From Actinocorallia aurantiaca (GTDB lineage Bacteria; Actinomycetota; Actinomycetes; Streptosporangiales; Streptosporangiaceae): a stretch of DNA of 64,000 nucleotides. Shown one piece after another: positions 17,281 to 26,673 of the stretch. Made by a program: the position numbers and the translations under genes. Below the pieces are notes generated by a model that saw nothing but the letters and a program-made list of their open reading frames with translations, was not told the DNA's origin and did no database searches. The stretch lies in assembly GCF_039533685.1 (NCBI RefSeq), contig NZ_BAAATZ010000030.1:59145-123144 (forward strand). The letters are read 5' to 3'. Every line of letters begins with the position of its first letter. Position 1 is the stretch's first letter.

Positions 17281-17854
17281 CGGGGAAGGCGCTCTCGTCC
17301 CGGCCCAGGAAGGCCAGGAGCCGGGTGAGCTCGCCCGCGCCGCGCGGAGGGGTCAGCGCCGGGCCGAGGAGGCCCTCCTTGCGCATGGTGGTGCCGATGA
17401 CCTGGGCGGTGGCCGAGGCCCGGTGCACGAGGTCGGGGTCCAGGCACACCGGCAGACCGGTGGCCCTGGCCAGGTCCCAGGCGTGGACCAGCAGTTCCAG
17501 CACGTAGGTGTCGAGCAGGTCGCGCAGGGGCAGCTCGCCGAATCCGCCGAAGGGGATGGGGGTCGCCAGGGCCTCGGGGGTGAGGGCGGCGGCGCAGGCG
17601 GCCCTGGCCCGGCGCCAGGAGGCCACCGGGTCTCCTCCGACGAGCCGTCCGGGGGCGTCCGCCGCGTCAGGGGGCTCCTCGCCCCCGATGAGGGCGATGA
17701 TCTCGAGCTGGCCGCCGATCACGTGGCCGAGCAGGTCCGCGGCGCTCCAGGCCTCGCACGGCGACGGGAGGCCCCAGGCGTCTTCGGGCACGCCGACGAC
17801 GACGCCCTCGAACAGGTCGAGGGCGCGTTCGTACCCGCTGGGCTCCCGAGTCAT
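17261..17854 (-). CDS. TIGR03086-type (DinB-like/maleylpyruvate isomerase-fold) protein
   Basis: 197-residue protein of the actinobacterial TIGR03086 family. Four-helix DinB-like proteins have a predicted metal site and are related to mycothiol-dependent maleylpyruvate isomerase. Visible family pattern: PSPCEAWSAADLLGHVIGG, and a second His in LLVHAWDLARATG. The ATG at 17854 gives MTREPSGYERAL; longer upstream starts are unsupported. Its stop lies inside the bidirectional terminator. Substrate unknown. Confidence 0.8.
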   Translation of the reverse strand: MTREPSGYERALDLFEGVVVGVPEDAWGLPSPCEAWSAADLLGHVIGGQLEIIALIGGEEPPDAADAPGRLVGGDPVASWRRARAACAAALTPEALATPIPFGGFGELPLRDLLDTYVLELLVHAWDLARATGLPVCLDPDLVHRASATAQVIGTTMRKEGLLGPALTPPRGAGELTRLLAFLGRDESAFPEKGEPA

Positions 17855-17933
17855 GAAGGACAACGTCACTCCCGTTCCGGCCGCTCTGTCAACCACAACG
17901 CCGCTTCTGGACTGCGCCGGATAGTGTCACCTT

Positions 17934-19241
17934 ATGGACAGCTTGTTCGACGTGCCCGCGGAGGACGCCCAGAAGGCGAACGAGCCCCTGGCCGTCCGGA
18001 TGCGCCCGCGGACCCTGGAGGAGGTCGTCGGACAGGAGCACCTCACCGGCCCGGGGACGCCGATCAGGCAGCTCGTGGAGCGGGACGCGCCGATGTCCCT
18101 GGTGTTGTGGGGGCCGCCCGGCACGGGCAAGACCACCCTGGCCACGGTGATCAGCCAGGCCTCGCGGCGCCGCTTCGTGGAGATCTCCGCGGTCTCCGAC
18201 GGGGTGAAGCAGGTACGGGAGGCCATCGCCCAGGCCAAGCGGGAGCTGGGCATGTCCGGGCGGCAGACGCTCCTGTTCGTCGACGAGGTGCACCGGTTCA
18301 ACAAGGCCCAGCAGGACGCCCTGCTGCCCGCGGTGGAGAACCGCTGGGTCTCGTTCATAGGCGCGACCACCGAGAACCCGTTCTTCTCGGTCAACAGCCC
18401 CCTGCTGTCCCGTTCGCTGCTGCTGACCCTCCAGCCCCTCGGCGACGAGCACGTCCGTAAGGTCCTGAAACGCGCGCTGACGGACGAGCGGGGCGTCAAG
18501 GCGGTGCTGGCCGGGGACGCCGAGGACAACCTCGTCAGGCTCGCCGGAGGGGACGCGCGCCGCTCCCTGACCTACCTCGAGGCCGCCGCGCTGGTCTCGG
18601 CCGACGGCGAGATCACCGTGGACGTCCTGGAGAAGGCGGTGGACAGCGCCGCCGTGCGCTACGACCGCGACGGCGACCAGCACTACGACGTGATCAGCGC
18701 CTTCATCAAGAGCATCAGGGGCAGCGACGTGGATGCGGCCCTGCACTACCTGGCCCGGATGATCGTCGCGGGGGAGGACGCCAGGTTCATCGCCCGGCGG
18801 CTGATCGTGCACGCCAGCGAGGACATCGGCATGGCGGACCCGACGGCGCTTCAGACGGCCGTGGCCGCCGCCCGCGCCGTCGAGTACGTCGGCCTGCCCG
18901 AGGCCCGGATCAATCTGGCCCAGGCGGTGGTCCACCTGTCGCTGGCGCCCAAGTCCAACGCCGTGATCACCGCCATCGACGAGGCCATGGCGGACGTGCG
19001 CAGGGGTGTCGTCGGTCACGTTCCCGGTCATCTGCGGGACGCCCACTACCGGGGCGCGGAGAAGCTGGGCCACGGCGAGGGCTACCTGTACGCGCATGAT
19101 CATCCCGGCGGGGTGGTCGCGCAGCAGTACGCCCCCGACGAGCTGGAAGGCAGGCGCTACTACCGTCCCACCAGGCACGGGGCGGAATCCCGCTGGAGCG
19201 AGGTGCTGGAGCGCATCAGAACGGTCCTCAAAGGCCGTTAG
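17934..19241 (+). CDS. rarA: Replication-associated recombination protein A (RarA/MgsA)
   Basis: AAA+ ATPase of 435 residues related to clamp loaders and RuvB, acting at stalled replication forks. It opens with LFDVPAEDAQKANEPLAVRMRP, typical of the family. Walker A is GPPGTGKTT, Walker B is LFVDEVHRFNKAQQD, sensor 1 is FIGATTENP. The C-terminal tetramerisation domain contains the conserved SEDIGMADP. Complete, starting at ATG 17934. Confidence 0.94.
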   Translation: MDSLFDVPAEDAQKANEPLAVRMRPRTLEEVVGQEHLTGPGTPIRQLVERDAPMSLVLWGPPGTGKTTLATVISQASRRRFVEISAVSDGVKQVREAIAQAKRELGMSGRQTLLFVDEVHRFNKAQQDALLPAVENRWVSFIGATTENPFFSVNSPLLSRSLLLTLQPLGDEHVRKVLKRALTDERGVKAVLAGDAEDNLVRLAGGDARRSLTYLEAAALVSADGEITVDVLEKAVDSAAVRYDRDGDQHYDVISAFIKSIRGSDVDAALHYLARMIVAGEDARFIARRLIVHASEDIGMADPTALQTAVAAARAVEYVGLPEARINLAQAVVHLSLAPKSNAVITAIDEAMADVRRGVVGHVPGHLRDAHYRGAEKLGHGEGYLYAHDHPGGVVAQQYAPDELEGRRYYRPTRHGAESRWSEVLERIRTVLKGR

Positions 19242-19380
19242 GCTGGAAAGGGTTCGCTACCCGGCCTTCCGGGTCGCCGTCCGAGCGGATCTCACGCGAT
19301 AGGGTCCGTGGACACGGGCCCGGCAGGGGCACGGCCCCGTCGCCCGCGCGTGGGCTCCCGAACCCGATTGGAAGACCCGG

Positions 19381-19782
19381 ATGCTTACTGGTGGACAGCT
19401 CGCAGGTCTCATCATTGCCGTCTTCTGGGCGATCCTCGTCTCCTTCCTGACGCTGGTGCTGCTGAGGCTGTCCCGGCTGCTGAAGGAGACCACCGAGCTG
19501 GTCGCCGAGCTGGGAGAGCAGGCGGCCCCGCTGCTGGAGGAGATGGCCCGCGCGGTGGAGCAGGCGGGCGAGCAGCTCGACCGCACCGACGTGATCACCA
19601 AGCAGATGGCCGGGGTGAGCCAGAACGTCTCGGCGGTCACCACCGTGATGACCTCGGTGGTCAGCGGCCCGCTGGTGAAGGCCGCGGCCTTCTCCTACGG
19701 GGTGCGCAAGGCCCTCGGCCGCTCCGAGGCCCCCCCTCCGCGGGCGCAGCTGCCCGCCCAGCGCAAGGGAGGCCGCAGGTGA
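19381..19782 (+). CDS. DUF948 domain-containing membrane protein
   Basis: 133-residue small membrane protein. One N-terminal helix (GGQLAGLIIAVFWAILVSFLTLVLL) is followed by an amphipathic, probably coiled-coil region (LLKETTELVAELGEQAAPLLEEM). The family is of unknown function. It lies directly upstream of another small protein and alaS, a conserved actinobacterial order. The stop overlaps the next GTG. Confidence 0.85.
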   Translation: MLTGGQLAGLIIAVFWAILVSFLTLVLLRLSRLLKETTELVAELGEQAAPLLEEMARAVEQAGEQLDRTDVITKQMAGVSQNVSAVTTVMTSVVSGPLVKAAAFSYGVRKALGRSEAPPPRAQLPAQRKGGRR

Positions 19783-20141
19783 AGCGGATCTTCTGGCTCA
19801 CCGTCGGCGCGGGCACCGCCCTGTACGCCCAGCGCAAGGCGATGCGCTTCGCCCGCAGCCTGGCCCCGGAGAACCTCGCGGTCCGCGCGGTGGAGAACGC
19901 GGTGAAGACCGGGAGCACCACCGGAGACCGGCTGCGCGCCTTCGCCGAGGAGGTGCGGGCGCACATGGCCGAACGCGAGGCCGAGCTGAACGAGGCCATC
20001 CACCTCGACCAGGAGCCGCCGGTGGACCCCCGCAGGAGCCGGCCGATCCGGATCCTGCAGGCACGACCCGTCGAAGACCACGAGCTTCGAGCAATCGACA
20101 ACCACGACGACAGCAAGGACGGAACACATGGAGTCGGCTGA
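19779..20141 (+). CDS. Small conserved membrane-associated protein (DUF6167-like)
   Basis: 120-residue protein beginning VKRIFWLTVGAGTALYAQRK, with one short N-terminal hydrophobic segment, a basic helix and an acidic tail. It occurs in actinobacteria between the DUF948 gene and alaS. I assign the family name from context and memory of the N-terminal pattern, so treat it as tentative. GTG start with a 4-base overlap to the previous gene. Its 3' end overlaps the alaS start by 14 bases in another frame. Confidence 0.75.
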   Translation: MKRIFWLTVGAGTALYAQRKAMRFARSLAPENLAVRAVENAVKTGSTTGDRLRAFAEEVRAHMAEREAELNEAIHLDQEPPVDPRRSRPIRILQARPVEDHELRAIDNHDDSKDGTHGVG

Positions 20142-22797
20142 GATCGCCCGCCGATACCTGCGGTACTTCGAGCAGAACGGGCACACCGTGGTGCCCTCGG
20201 CGAGCCTGATCGCCGAGGACCCGACGCTGCTGCTGGTGCCCGCCGGCATGGTTCCGTTCAAGCCCTACTTCCTGGCTCAGCGGACCCCGCCCGCCAAGCG
20301 CATGACCAGCTGCCAGAAGTGCGTGCGGACCCCGGACATCGAGGAGGTCGGCAAGACCACCCGGCACGCCACCTTCTTCCAGATGCTGGGCAACTTCTCC
20401 ATCGGCGACTACTTCAAGGAGCAGGCGATCCCCTTCGCCTGGGAGCTGCTCACGCGCTCCCAGTCCGACGGCGGCTTCGGCTTCCCCGAGGAGAAGCTGT
20501 GGGTGACCGTCCTGCACGACGACGACGAGTCCGCCGAGATCTGGCACAAGGACGTCGGCGTCCCGATGGACCGCATTCAGCGCCGCGGCCTGGCCGACAA
20601 CTTCTGGCACATGGGCGTGCCCGGGCCGGGCGGCCCCTGCTCGGAGATCTACTACGACCGAGGCCCCGAGCACGGCCGCGAGGGCGGCCCCGAGGCCGAC
20701 GAGGACCGCTACCTCGAGGTCTGGAACCTGGTCTTCATGCAGTACCAGCTCGGCAAGGTGCGCAGCAAGGTCGACTTCGACATCGCGGGCGACCTGCCGG
20801 CCAAGAACATCGACACCGGCATGGGCCTGGAGCGCATGGCCATCCTGCTGCAGGGCGTCGACAACATCTACGAAGTCGACACCATGTGGAAGGTCCTCGA
20901 CCGGGCGGCGCAGCTCACGGACTCGCGCTACGGCGCGAACGAGAACGACGACGTCTCGCTGCGCGTCGTGGCCGACCACGTGCGCGCGGGCATGATGCTG
21001 GTCGCCGACGGCATCATCCCCTCCAACGAGGGGCGCGGCTACGTGCTGCGCCGCATCCTGCGCCGCGCGGTCCGCAAGCTCCGGCTGCTGGGCGGCCAGG
21101 AGCGCGGCATGATGCACGAGCTGACGGCCACCGCGATCGCCGCGATGGGCGACCAGTACCCCGAGCTGGTCCGCACCGCCGCCAACATCCACACCGTGAT
21201 CGACGCCGAGGAGGAGAGCTTCGCCCGGACGCTGCGCACCGGCGAGTCGATCTTCGACGTGGCCGTGCAGGAGTCCAAGGGCTCCGGCCGCGAGGTCGTC
21301 GGCGGCGCCGACGCCTTCAAGCTGCACGACACCTACGGCTTCCCGATCGAGCTCACCCTGGAGATGGCGGCCGAGCAGGGCCTGACCGTCGACGAGGAGG
21401 GCTTCCGCCGCCTGATGAAGGAGCAGCGGGAGCGGGCCAAGCGCGACGCACGGGAGAAGAAGACCGGCAACGCCGACGTCTCGGTGCTGGGCGACCTGCT
21501 CGAGCGGGCGGGCGGCACGATCGACTTCCTGGGCTACCGGGACTTCACCGCCGAGGCGCGGGTCCTCGGCATCCTGGTCAACGGCGCGAACGTCACCGAG
21601 GCCGCCCAGGGCGCCGAGGTGGAGGTCGTGCTCGACCGCACCCCGTTCTACGCCGAGGGCGGCGGCCAGCTCGCCGACCACGGCGTGATCAGGTTCATGG
21701 GCGGCGCCGAGGTCGAGGTCACCGACGTGCAGTCGCCGATGACCGGGCTCATCGTGCACCGGGGCAGGGTGCGCTCGGGCCTGGCGAGGTCGGGCGACAC
21801 CGTGCTGGCCGAGATCGACGTGAGCCGCCGCAAGGCGATCTCCCGTTCGCACACCGCCACCCACATGGTCCACAAGGGCTTCCGGGCGGCGCTGGGCGAG
21901 TCGGCCGCGCAGGCGGGCTCGGAGAACTCCCCGGGCCGCTTCCGGTTCGACTTCACCGCCTCCGGCGCGGTCCCGCCGTCGGTGCTGCGCGACGTCGAGG
22001 CCGAGGTCAACGAGGTCCTCATCGACGACCTCGAGGTCAGGGCGTTCACCACCAGCCAGACCGAGGCGGTGGCGATGGGCGCGATGGCGCTGTTCGGCGA
22101 GAAGTACGGCGACGAGGTGCGGGTCGTCGAGGTCGGCGACTACTCCCGGGAGCTGTGCGGAGGCACCCACGTGGGCACCTCGGGCCAGCTCGGCCTGATC
22201 AAGCTGCTGGGCGAGTCCTCCATCGGCGCCGGGGTGCGCCGCATCGAGGCGCTGGTGGGCATGGACGCCTTCCGCTTCCTGGCCCGCGAGAGCGTGCTGG
22301 TGGCGCAGCTGTCGGACCAGGTGAAGGCGCGCCGCGAGGAGCTGCCCGAGCGCGTCGCCGGACTGGTGACCCGGCTGCGGGAGGCGGAGAAGGACCTGGA
22401 GCGGCTGCGCGCCGAGCAGGTGCTGGCCGCCTCCGCGGGGCTGGCCGAGGGCGCCAGGGACGTGAACGGCATCGCCTTCGTGGGGCACCGCGCGCCCGAC
22501 GGCACCGGCGCGGACGACCTGCGCAGGCTCGCCGTGGACGTGCGCTCCCGGCTCCAGGGCAGGCCCTCCGTGGTCATGGTCGCAGGCGTGCCGAAGGACC
22601 GGCCGGTCGTCGTCATCGCGGTCGACGAGCGGGCCCGAGAGCTGGGCCGCAAGGCCGGCAAGCTGGTGTCGCTGGCCGCGAGGACGCTGGGCGGAGGCGG
22701 CGGCGGCAAGGACGATCTCGCCCAGGGTGGTGGGTCGGATGCCGGTAAGATCGCCGAAGCGTTGAACGTGGTGGAACATGCGGTAGGAGCCGAGTGA
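20128..22797 (+). CDS. alaS: Alanine--tRNA ligase
   Basis: 889-residue class II synthetase with the full bacterial domain set. The catalytic core has FQMLGNFSIGDYFKE and MGLERMAILLQG. The editing domain has the zinc/active-site His cluster RSHTATHMVH and CGGTHVGTSGQ. The C-terminal oligomerisation/DHHA1 domain is glycine-rich (LGGGGGGKDDLAQGGG). It charges tRNA-Ala and clears mischarged Ser or Gly. Coupled to ruvX by GTGA overlap. Confidence 0.97.
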   Translation: MESAEIARRYLRYFEQNGHTVVPSASLIAEDPTLLLVPAGMVPFKPYFLAQRTPPAKRMTSCQKCVRTPDIEEVGKTTRHATFFQMLGNFSIGDYFKEQAIPFAWELLTRSQSDGGFGFPEEKLWVTVLHDDDESAEIWHKDVGVPMDRIQRRGLADNFWHMGVPGPGGPCSEIYYDRGPEHGREGGPEADEDRYLEVWNLVFMQYQLGKVRSKVDFDIAGDLPAKNIDTGMGLERMAILLQGVDNIYEVDTMWKVLDRAAQLTDSRYGANENDDVSLRVVADHVRAGMMLVADGIIPSNEGRGYVLRRILRRAVRKLRLLGGQERGMMHELTATAIAAMGDQYPELVRTAANIHTVIDAEEESFARTLRTGESIFDVAVQESKGSGREVVGGADAFKLHDTYGFPIELTLEMAAEQGLTVDEEGFRRLMKEQRERAKRDAREKKTGNADVSVLGDLLERAGGTIDFLGYRDFTAEARVLGILVNGANVTEAAQGAEVEVVLDRTPFYAEGGGQLADHGVIRFMGGAEVEVTDVQSPMTGLIVHRGRVRSGLARSGDTVLAEIDVSRRKAISRSHTATHMVHKGFRAALGESAAQAGSENSPGRFRFDFTASGAVPPSVLRDVEAEVNEVLIDDLEVRAFTTSQTEAVAMGAMALFGEKYGDEVRVVEVGDYSRELCGGTHVGTSGQLGLIKLLGESSIGAGVRRIEALVGMDAFRFLARESVLVAQLSDQVKARREELPERVAGLVTRLREAEKDLERLRAEQVLAASAGLAEGARDVNGIAFVGHRAPDGTGADDLRRLAVDVRSRLQGRPSVVMVAGVPKDRPVVVIAVDERARELGRKAGKLVSLAARTLGGGGGGKDDLAQGGGSDAGKIAEALNVVEHAVGAE

Positions 22798-23252
22798 GAC
22801 AGGGTGTACGGCTTGCGGTCGATGTGGGCAGCGTCCGGATAGGCGTTGCCCGCAGCGACCCGGCCGGCATCCTGGCCACCCCTCTGGAGACCGTTCGCGC
22901 GGGCCGGGGCGACGCCGCCCGGATCCTCGCCCTGGCCGCCGAGTACGAGGCCCTGGAGGTCATCGTCGGCCTGCCGACGAACCTGTCCGGCAGGGAGGGC
23001 CAGGCGGCCGCGGCAGCTCGGACATTTGCTAGGAAATTGGCACTTAAGCTCCCCTTTGGTGCGGTACGTCTCTATGATGAGCGTCTCACGACCGTGACCG
23101 CGGCCAGCGGTCTGCGGGCCGGTGGTACCAAGGCGAAGAACCAGCGCAACGTCATCGACCAGGCCGCAGCGACGGTCCTGCTGCAGGCGGCGTTGGATTC
23201 CGAGCGGCTGACCGGCAACCCGCCGGGCACGTCGGTCAAGGGGAAAGAGTGA
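22794..23252 (+). CDS. ruvX: Holliday junction resolvase-like RuvX/YqgF
   Basis: 152-residue RNase H-fold protein, GTG start. Motifs: first Asp region LAVDVGSVRIGVARSDP, VGLPTNLSGREG, and the conserved YDERLTTVTA. YqgF proteins take part in pre-16S rRNA 5'-end maturation; a junction resolvase role is debated. Part of the alaS-ruvX-mltG run, coupled at both ends by 4-base overlaps. Confidence 0.93.
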   Translation: MRQGVRLAVDVGSVRIGVARSDPAGILATPLETVRAGRGDAARILALAAEYEALEVIVGLPTNLSGREGQAAAAARTFARKLALKLPFGAVRLYDERLTTVTAASGLRAGGTKAKNQRNVIDQAAATVLLQAALDSERLTGNPPGTSVKGKE

Positions 23253-24382
23253 ATGACACCGACTTCTGGGGGCCGGAGAAGACCCGGGACGACAACCGGG
23301 TGGTGCGCGGGGACGGGCGCAAGAAGAAAAAGAAGGGCAAGCGCAAGGGGAGCGGCGCGGCGGTCGTGGCCTCGCTGCTCTTCCTCTTCGTGGTGCTCGG
23401 CGGAGGCGGGTACTTCGGCTACACCAAGCTGAAGGACTACATGAAGCCCCCGGACTACACCGGGCAGGGCAGCGGCAGCACCACGATCGAGGTGAAGACC
23501 GGCGACTTCACCTCGGCCATCGCGCAGACCCTCGAGACGGCCGGGGTCGTCAAGACCGCCGAGGCCTTCGTCAAGGTGGCCCAGGACGAGCCGAAGGTCC
23601 AGTCCATCCAGCCGGGCTTCTACACCATGCGCCTGCGCATGTCGTCCGAGGCGGCCCTGGCGCTCATCCTGAGCCCCGAGGCCCGCGCCGGTCTGGTCAA
23701 CATCCCCGAGGGGCTGTGGGCGTCGGAGATCTACCAGCGGCTCTCCAAGGCCACGAAGATCCCCGTCTCGGCGTTCAAGAAGGTCAATCCCAAGAGCCTG
23801 GGCCTCCCCGCGGCGGCCAAGGGCAAGGTCGAGGGGTACCTGTACCCCGCCCAGTACAGCCTCCCGCCCGAGGCGACGGCCCAGCAGCTGCTGAAGATGA
23901 TGGTCGACAGGTTCCGCAAGGAGATCAAGGGCGTCGACATCGTCGACGGGGCCGAGGCCAGGGGGATGACCCCCAGCGAGATCATGGTGGTCGCCAGCAT
24001 CGTCCAGGCCGAGGCGGGCAAGCCCGAGGACCAGGGCAAGATCGCCCGGGTCGTCTACAACCGCATCAAGGCCGACAAGTACCTGCAGTTCGACACCCCG
24101 GTCATGTACGCGCACGGCGAGCGCACCATAGACGTGCGGTACAAGCACCTGGAGATCGACTCCCCGTACAATGTCTACAAGCATCTGGGCCTCCCGCCCG
24201 GCCCGATCAGCAATCCGGGGCTGAGCGCGATCAAGGCCGCGGTCGATCCGACGCCCGGGAAGTGGATGTTCTTCGTCGCCACCGACCCGGAGAACCACGT
24301 CACCGAGTTCGGGGAGACCGAAGAGGATTTCGCCCGACTGAAGAAGAAGTTCGACAAGTGGCTAGAGAAGAATCGCGACTGA
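23249..24382 (+). CDS. mltG: Endolytic murein transglycosylase MltG
   Basis: 377-residue YceG-family enzyme that cleaves nascent glycan strands. A cytoplasmic, very basic N-terminus (KKKKKGKRKGSG) precedes one membrane helix (AAVVASLLFLFVVLGGGGYF). A LysM-like region and the catalytic domain follow, with the Glu-bearing motif IVQAEAGKPEDQGKIARVVYNR and the C-terminal PYNVYKHLGLPPGPISNPG. GTG start overlapping ruvX. Its end overlaps the likely aroE start. Confidence 0.95.
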   Translation: MNDTDFWGPEKTRDDNRVVRGDGRKKKKKGKRKGSGAAVVASLLFLFVVLGGGGYFGYTKLKDYMKPPDYTGQGSGSTTIEVKTGDFTSAIAQTLETAGVVKTAEAFVKVAQDEPKVQSIQPGFYTMRLRMSSEAALALILSPEARAGLVNIPEGLWASEIYQRLSKATKIPVSAFKKVNPKSLGLPAAAKGKVEGYLYPAQYSLPPEATAQQLLKMMVDRFRKEIKGVDIVDGAEARGMTPSEIMVVASIVQAEAGKPEDQGKIARVVYNRIKADKYLQFDTPVMYAHGERTIDVRYKHLEIDSPYNVYKHLGLPPGPISNPGLSAIKAAVDPTPGKWMFFVATDPENHVTEFGETEEDFARLKKKFDKWLEKNRD

Positions 24383-25209
24383 CCCGCCGCGCGGCCGTGC
24401 TCGGCTCGCCGATCCGGCACTCGCTCTCGCCCGTCCTGCACCGGGCCGCCTACGCGGCCCTGGAGCTGGACGGGTGGACCTACGGGGCGCACGAGTGCGC
24501 GGAGGACGGGCTGGCGCGGTTCCTCGCCGAGCCGTGGGCGGGCCTGTCCCTGACGATGCCGCTGAAGCGCACGGCGCTGAAGCTGGCGGACGAGTGCAGC
24601 GAGCTGGCGGTGAAGGTCGGGGGAGCCAACACCCTCGTCCCGCGTGACGGCCGCTGGGTGGCCGACAACACCGACGTCCACGGCATCGTCGCAGCCCTCG
24701 CCGAGGGCGGCGTCACGGAGCTGGACGAGCTCCTGGTGCTCGGCGGCGGCGCCACGGCCGCGTCGATGCTCGCCGCCGCCGCGCGGCTGGGCGCGTCCAG
24801 CGCGACGCTGGCCGTCCGCACGCCCGCGCGGGCCGCGGAGACCGCCGAGGTCGGCGAGCGCTTCGGGCTGAAGACGCGGATCGCGACCCTCGAGGAGCTC
24901 CCCGACCTGCTCGACACCGACCTGGTGGTCTCGACCCTCCCCGGCGACGGCGCCCTGCCGTTCACCGGTCCGGTGTCGCAGGCCGGCGTCCCGGTCTTCG
25001 ACGTGGTGTACTCGCCGTGGCCGACCCCGCTGGCCGGGGCCGTCCTGGCCCGCGGGGGCAGGGCCGTCAGCGGCTACGCCATGCTGCTGCACCAGGCGGT
25101 CCGCCAGGTGACGCTGATGACCGGCCGCACCGACGTCCCGGTGGAGGCCATGCGCGCCGCCGGGGAGGCGGAGCTGGCCCGCCGCCTGCGGGAGGCGGAC
25201 CCGGCCTGA
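24358..25209 (+). CDS. aroE: Shikimate dehydrogenase
   Basis: 283-residue enzyme reducing 3-dehydroshikimate to shikimate. The substrate motif GSPIRHSLSPVLHRAAY is near the N-terminus. The conserved Lys/Asp sites appear in TMPLKRTALKLAD and NTDVHGIVAAL, and a nucleotide-binding loop is LVLGGGATAASMLAAAARLG. The start is uncertain. GTG 24358 overlaps mltG by 25 bases and leaves a natural N-terminus; GTG 24397 would cut into the motif, and CTG 24379 is also possible. Confidence 0.9.
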   Translation: MAREESRLTRRAAVLGSPIRHSLSPVLHRAAYAALELDGWTYGAHECAEDGLARFLAEPWAGLSLTMPLKRTALKLADECSELAVKVGGANTLVPRDGRWVADNTDVHGIVAALAEGGVTELDELLVLGGGATAASMLAAAARLGASSATLAVRTPARAAETAEVGERFGLKTRIATLEELPDLLDTDLVVSTLPGDGALPFTGPVSQAGVPVFDVVYSPWPTPLAGAVLARGGRAVSGYAMLLHQAVRQVTLMTGRTDVPVEAMRAAGEAELARRLREADPA

Positions 25210-25245
25210 GCCCCGCGCCCGCCCCCCTTCCGGGGAACGGGCCGG

Positions 25246-26508
25246 TCAAGGCCGTGTTTTGAAGGCCTCCTGGAGGGGGATCAGCGCCAGCGGGATGACC
25301 AGCCCCACCCAGAAGACCTCGCCGTCCCACCAGCCGGCCAGGACGCCTCCGCCGATCAGGGCGCCCAGGAGGAGCAGGGCGGCGTAGGCCCAGTAGCGCC
25401 GGAGGAAGCGGGAGATCCCGGCCTTCCACAGCGCGGGGGCCAGCAGGAAGAGCGGCTTGTGGCGGGCCGGTCCCCGGCGGATGACGACGGCGTCCCGCAA
25501 CCAGACGACGAGGTCGTCCGGGCGGAAGAGCGGCTGCCGGTACACGTGCGTGACGGCCTGGAGCGACCACCACAGGCTCCACAGGGACGGGGACGCGCCG
25601 CCCGGCTGGGTGTCGTCGCCCCAGATGTGGTCGCCGGGGACGACGTCCAGGATCCGCTCCAGCGCCTGGCCGACCTGCGCGACCGGCGGGCCGTCGGGGT
25701 GGTGCAGCAGCGCGGTCAACGCCAGCGGCAGGCCGTAGTGCCACAGGTTGAGCCGCCACGCGCCGCCCTCCTCGGGGGCGACGGTGTAGGTCTCGATCCA
25801 CTTGTGCCGGTTGCGGGGGTCCATCTCCAGCCGCCGGGTGAGCCACGCGAAGGCCGGCAGATGCCGGGACAGGTCGTTGGGGCGCAGCTCGGCGAGGGTG
25901 ATGAGGGCGAAGGCGGTGTGGGTGACGGTGGCCCCGCCCGTGCCGTTGTCCTGACCCCAGATCCCGGCCCCGCTCACCGGCTCGGTGACCCGCTGCCCCA
26001 GCAGCCAGCGCACGCCCTCGGTGACGGCCTCCGCGTGCGGGTCGAGCTCGCCGAGGGCGCGCAGCGCCAGGCAGGTCAGCCAGACCCGGGAGCGCGCGCC
26101 GCGCATCGAGCCCCAGCCTCCGTCGGGATTCTGCTGGGAGATCAGCCAGCGGGTGGCGCGGTACAGGTCGGGCGCGCCCTCGCGCAGGTCGCAGCGCACG
26201 CGGGCGAGCGCCCAGGCGATCCACGCGGTCGCCTCCACCACCGCCCGGCTCCCGCTGGTACGGGTGGGCCACCCCCCGTCCGGCTGCTGGTGTTCGCGCA
26301 GGAAGCGCAGCGCCTGGTCCAGGTGGTCGGGCGGTTCCCCGCAGGAGGCGAAGCAGGCGAGCGCCAGCGCGGTCGCCGTGGCTCCGGGCTCCCCGCCGAG
26401 CTCGTGGTACCAGCCTCCGGAGGAGTCGGCGAGGGGGCGGTAGTGGTCGCGCAGGGTCTCGACGGAGCGGGACAGGTGGTGCTGGAGGCGGCGAACGTCG
26501 AGGATCAT
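25246..26508 (-). CDS. Terpenoid cyclase/prenyltransferase-fold repeat protein with C-terminal membrane helices
   Basis: 420-residue protein with alpha/alpha-barrel repeats of the squalene cyclase/prenyltransferase type (QPDGGWPTRTSGSR, NPDGGWGSMRGARSR, each followed by a long helix). The catalytic DxDD of squalene-hopene cyclase is not seen, so enzymatic activity is doubtful. Two hydrophobic segments lie near the C-terminus (AYAALLLLGALIGGGVLAGWW; VFWVGLVIPLALIPL), suggesting membrane attachment. It is divergent from the HIT gene and convergent with aroE. Role unknown. Confidence 0.75.
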   Translation of the reverse strand: MILDVRRLQHHLSRSVETLRDHYRPLADSSGGWYHELGGEPGATATALALACFASCGEPPDHLDQALRFLREHQQPDGGWPTRTSGSRAVVEATAWIAWALARVRCDLREGAPDLYRATRWLISQQNPDGGWGSMRGARSRVWLTCLALRALGELDPHAEAVTEGVRWLLGQRVTEPVSGAGIWGQDNGTGGATVTHTAFALITLAELRPNDLSRHLPAFAWLTRRLEMDPRNRHKWIETYTVAPEEGGAWRLNLWHYGLPLALTALLHHPDGPPVAQVGQALERILDVVPGDHIWGDDTQPGGASPSLWSLWWSLQAVTHVYRQPLFRPDDLVVWLRDAVVIRRGPARHKPLFLLAPALWKAGISRFLRRYWAYAALLLLGALIGGGVLAGWWDGEVFWVGLVIPLALIPLQEAFKTRP

Positions 26509-26673
26509 CGCGCTCCCCTCGGCGGCCGGGGCACCGCCTTCGATGGTGATCGTCTCGAGTAGTGATTATCTTTTGCTCCGGTGCCGTTTGGTCAAACATT
26601 CATGACTCTTCCCTGGCTCGTCCTACGATGAAGACGCATATGGTGACCCGACGGTTTCGGAGGGTGTTCGAAC

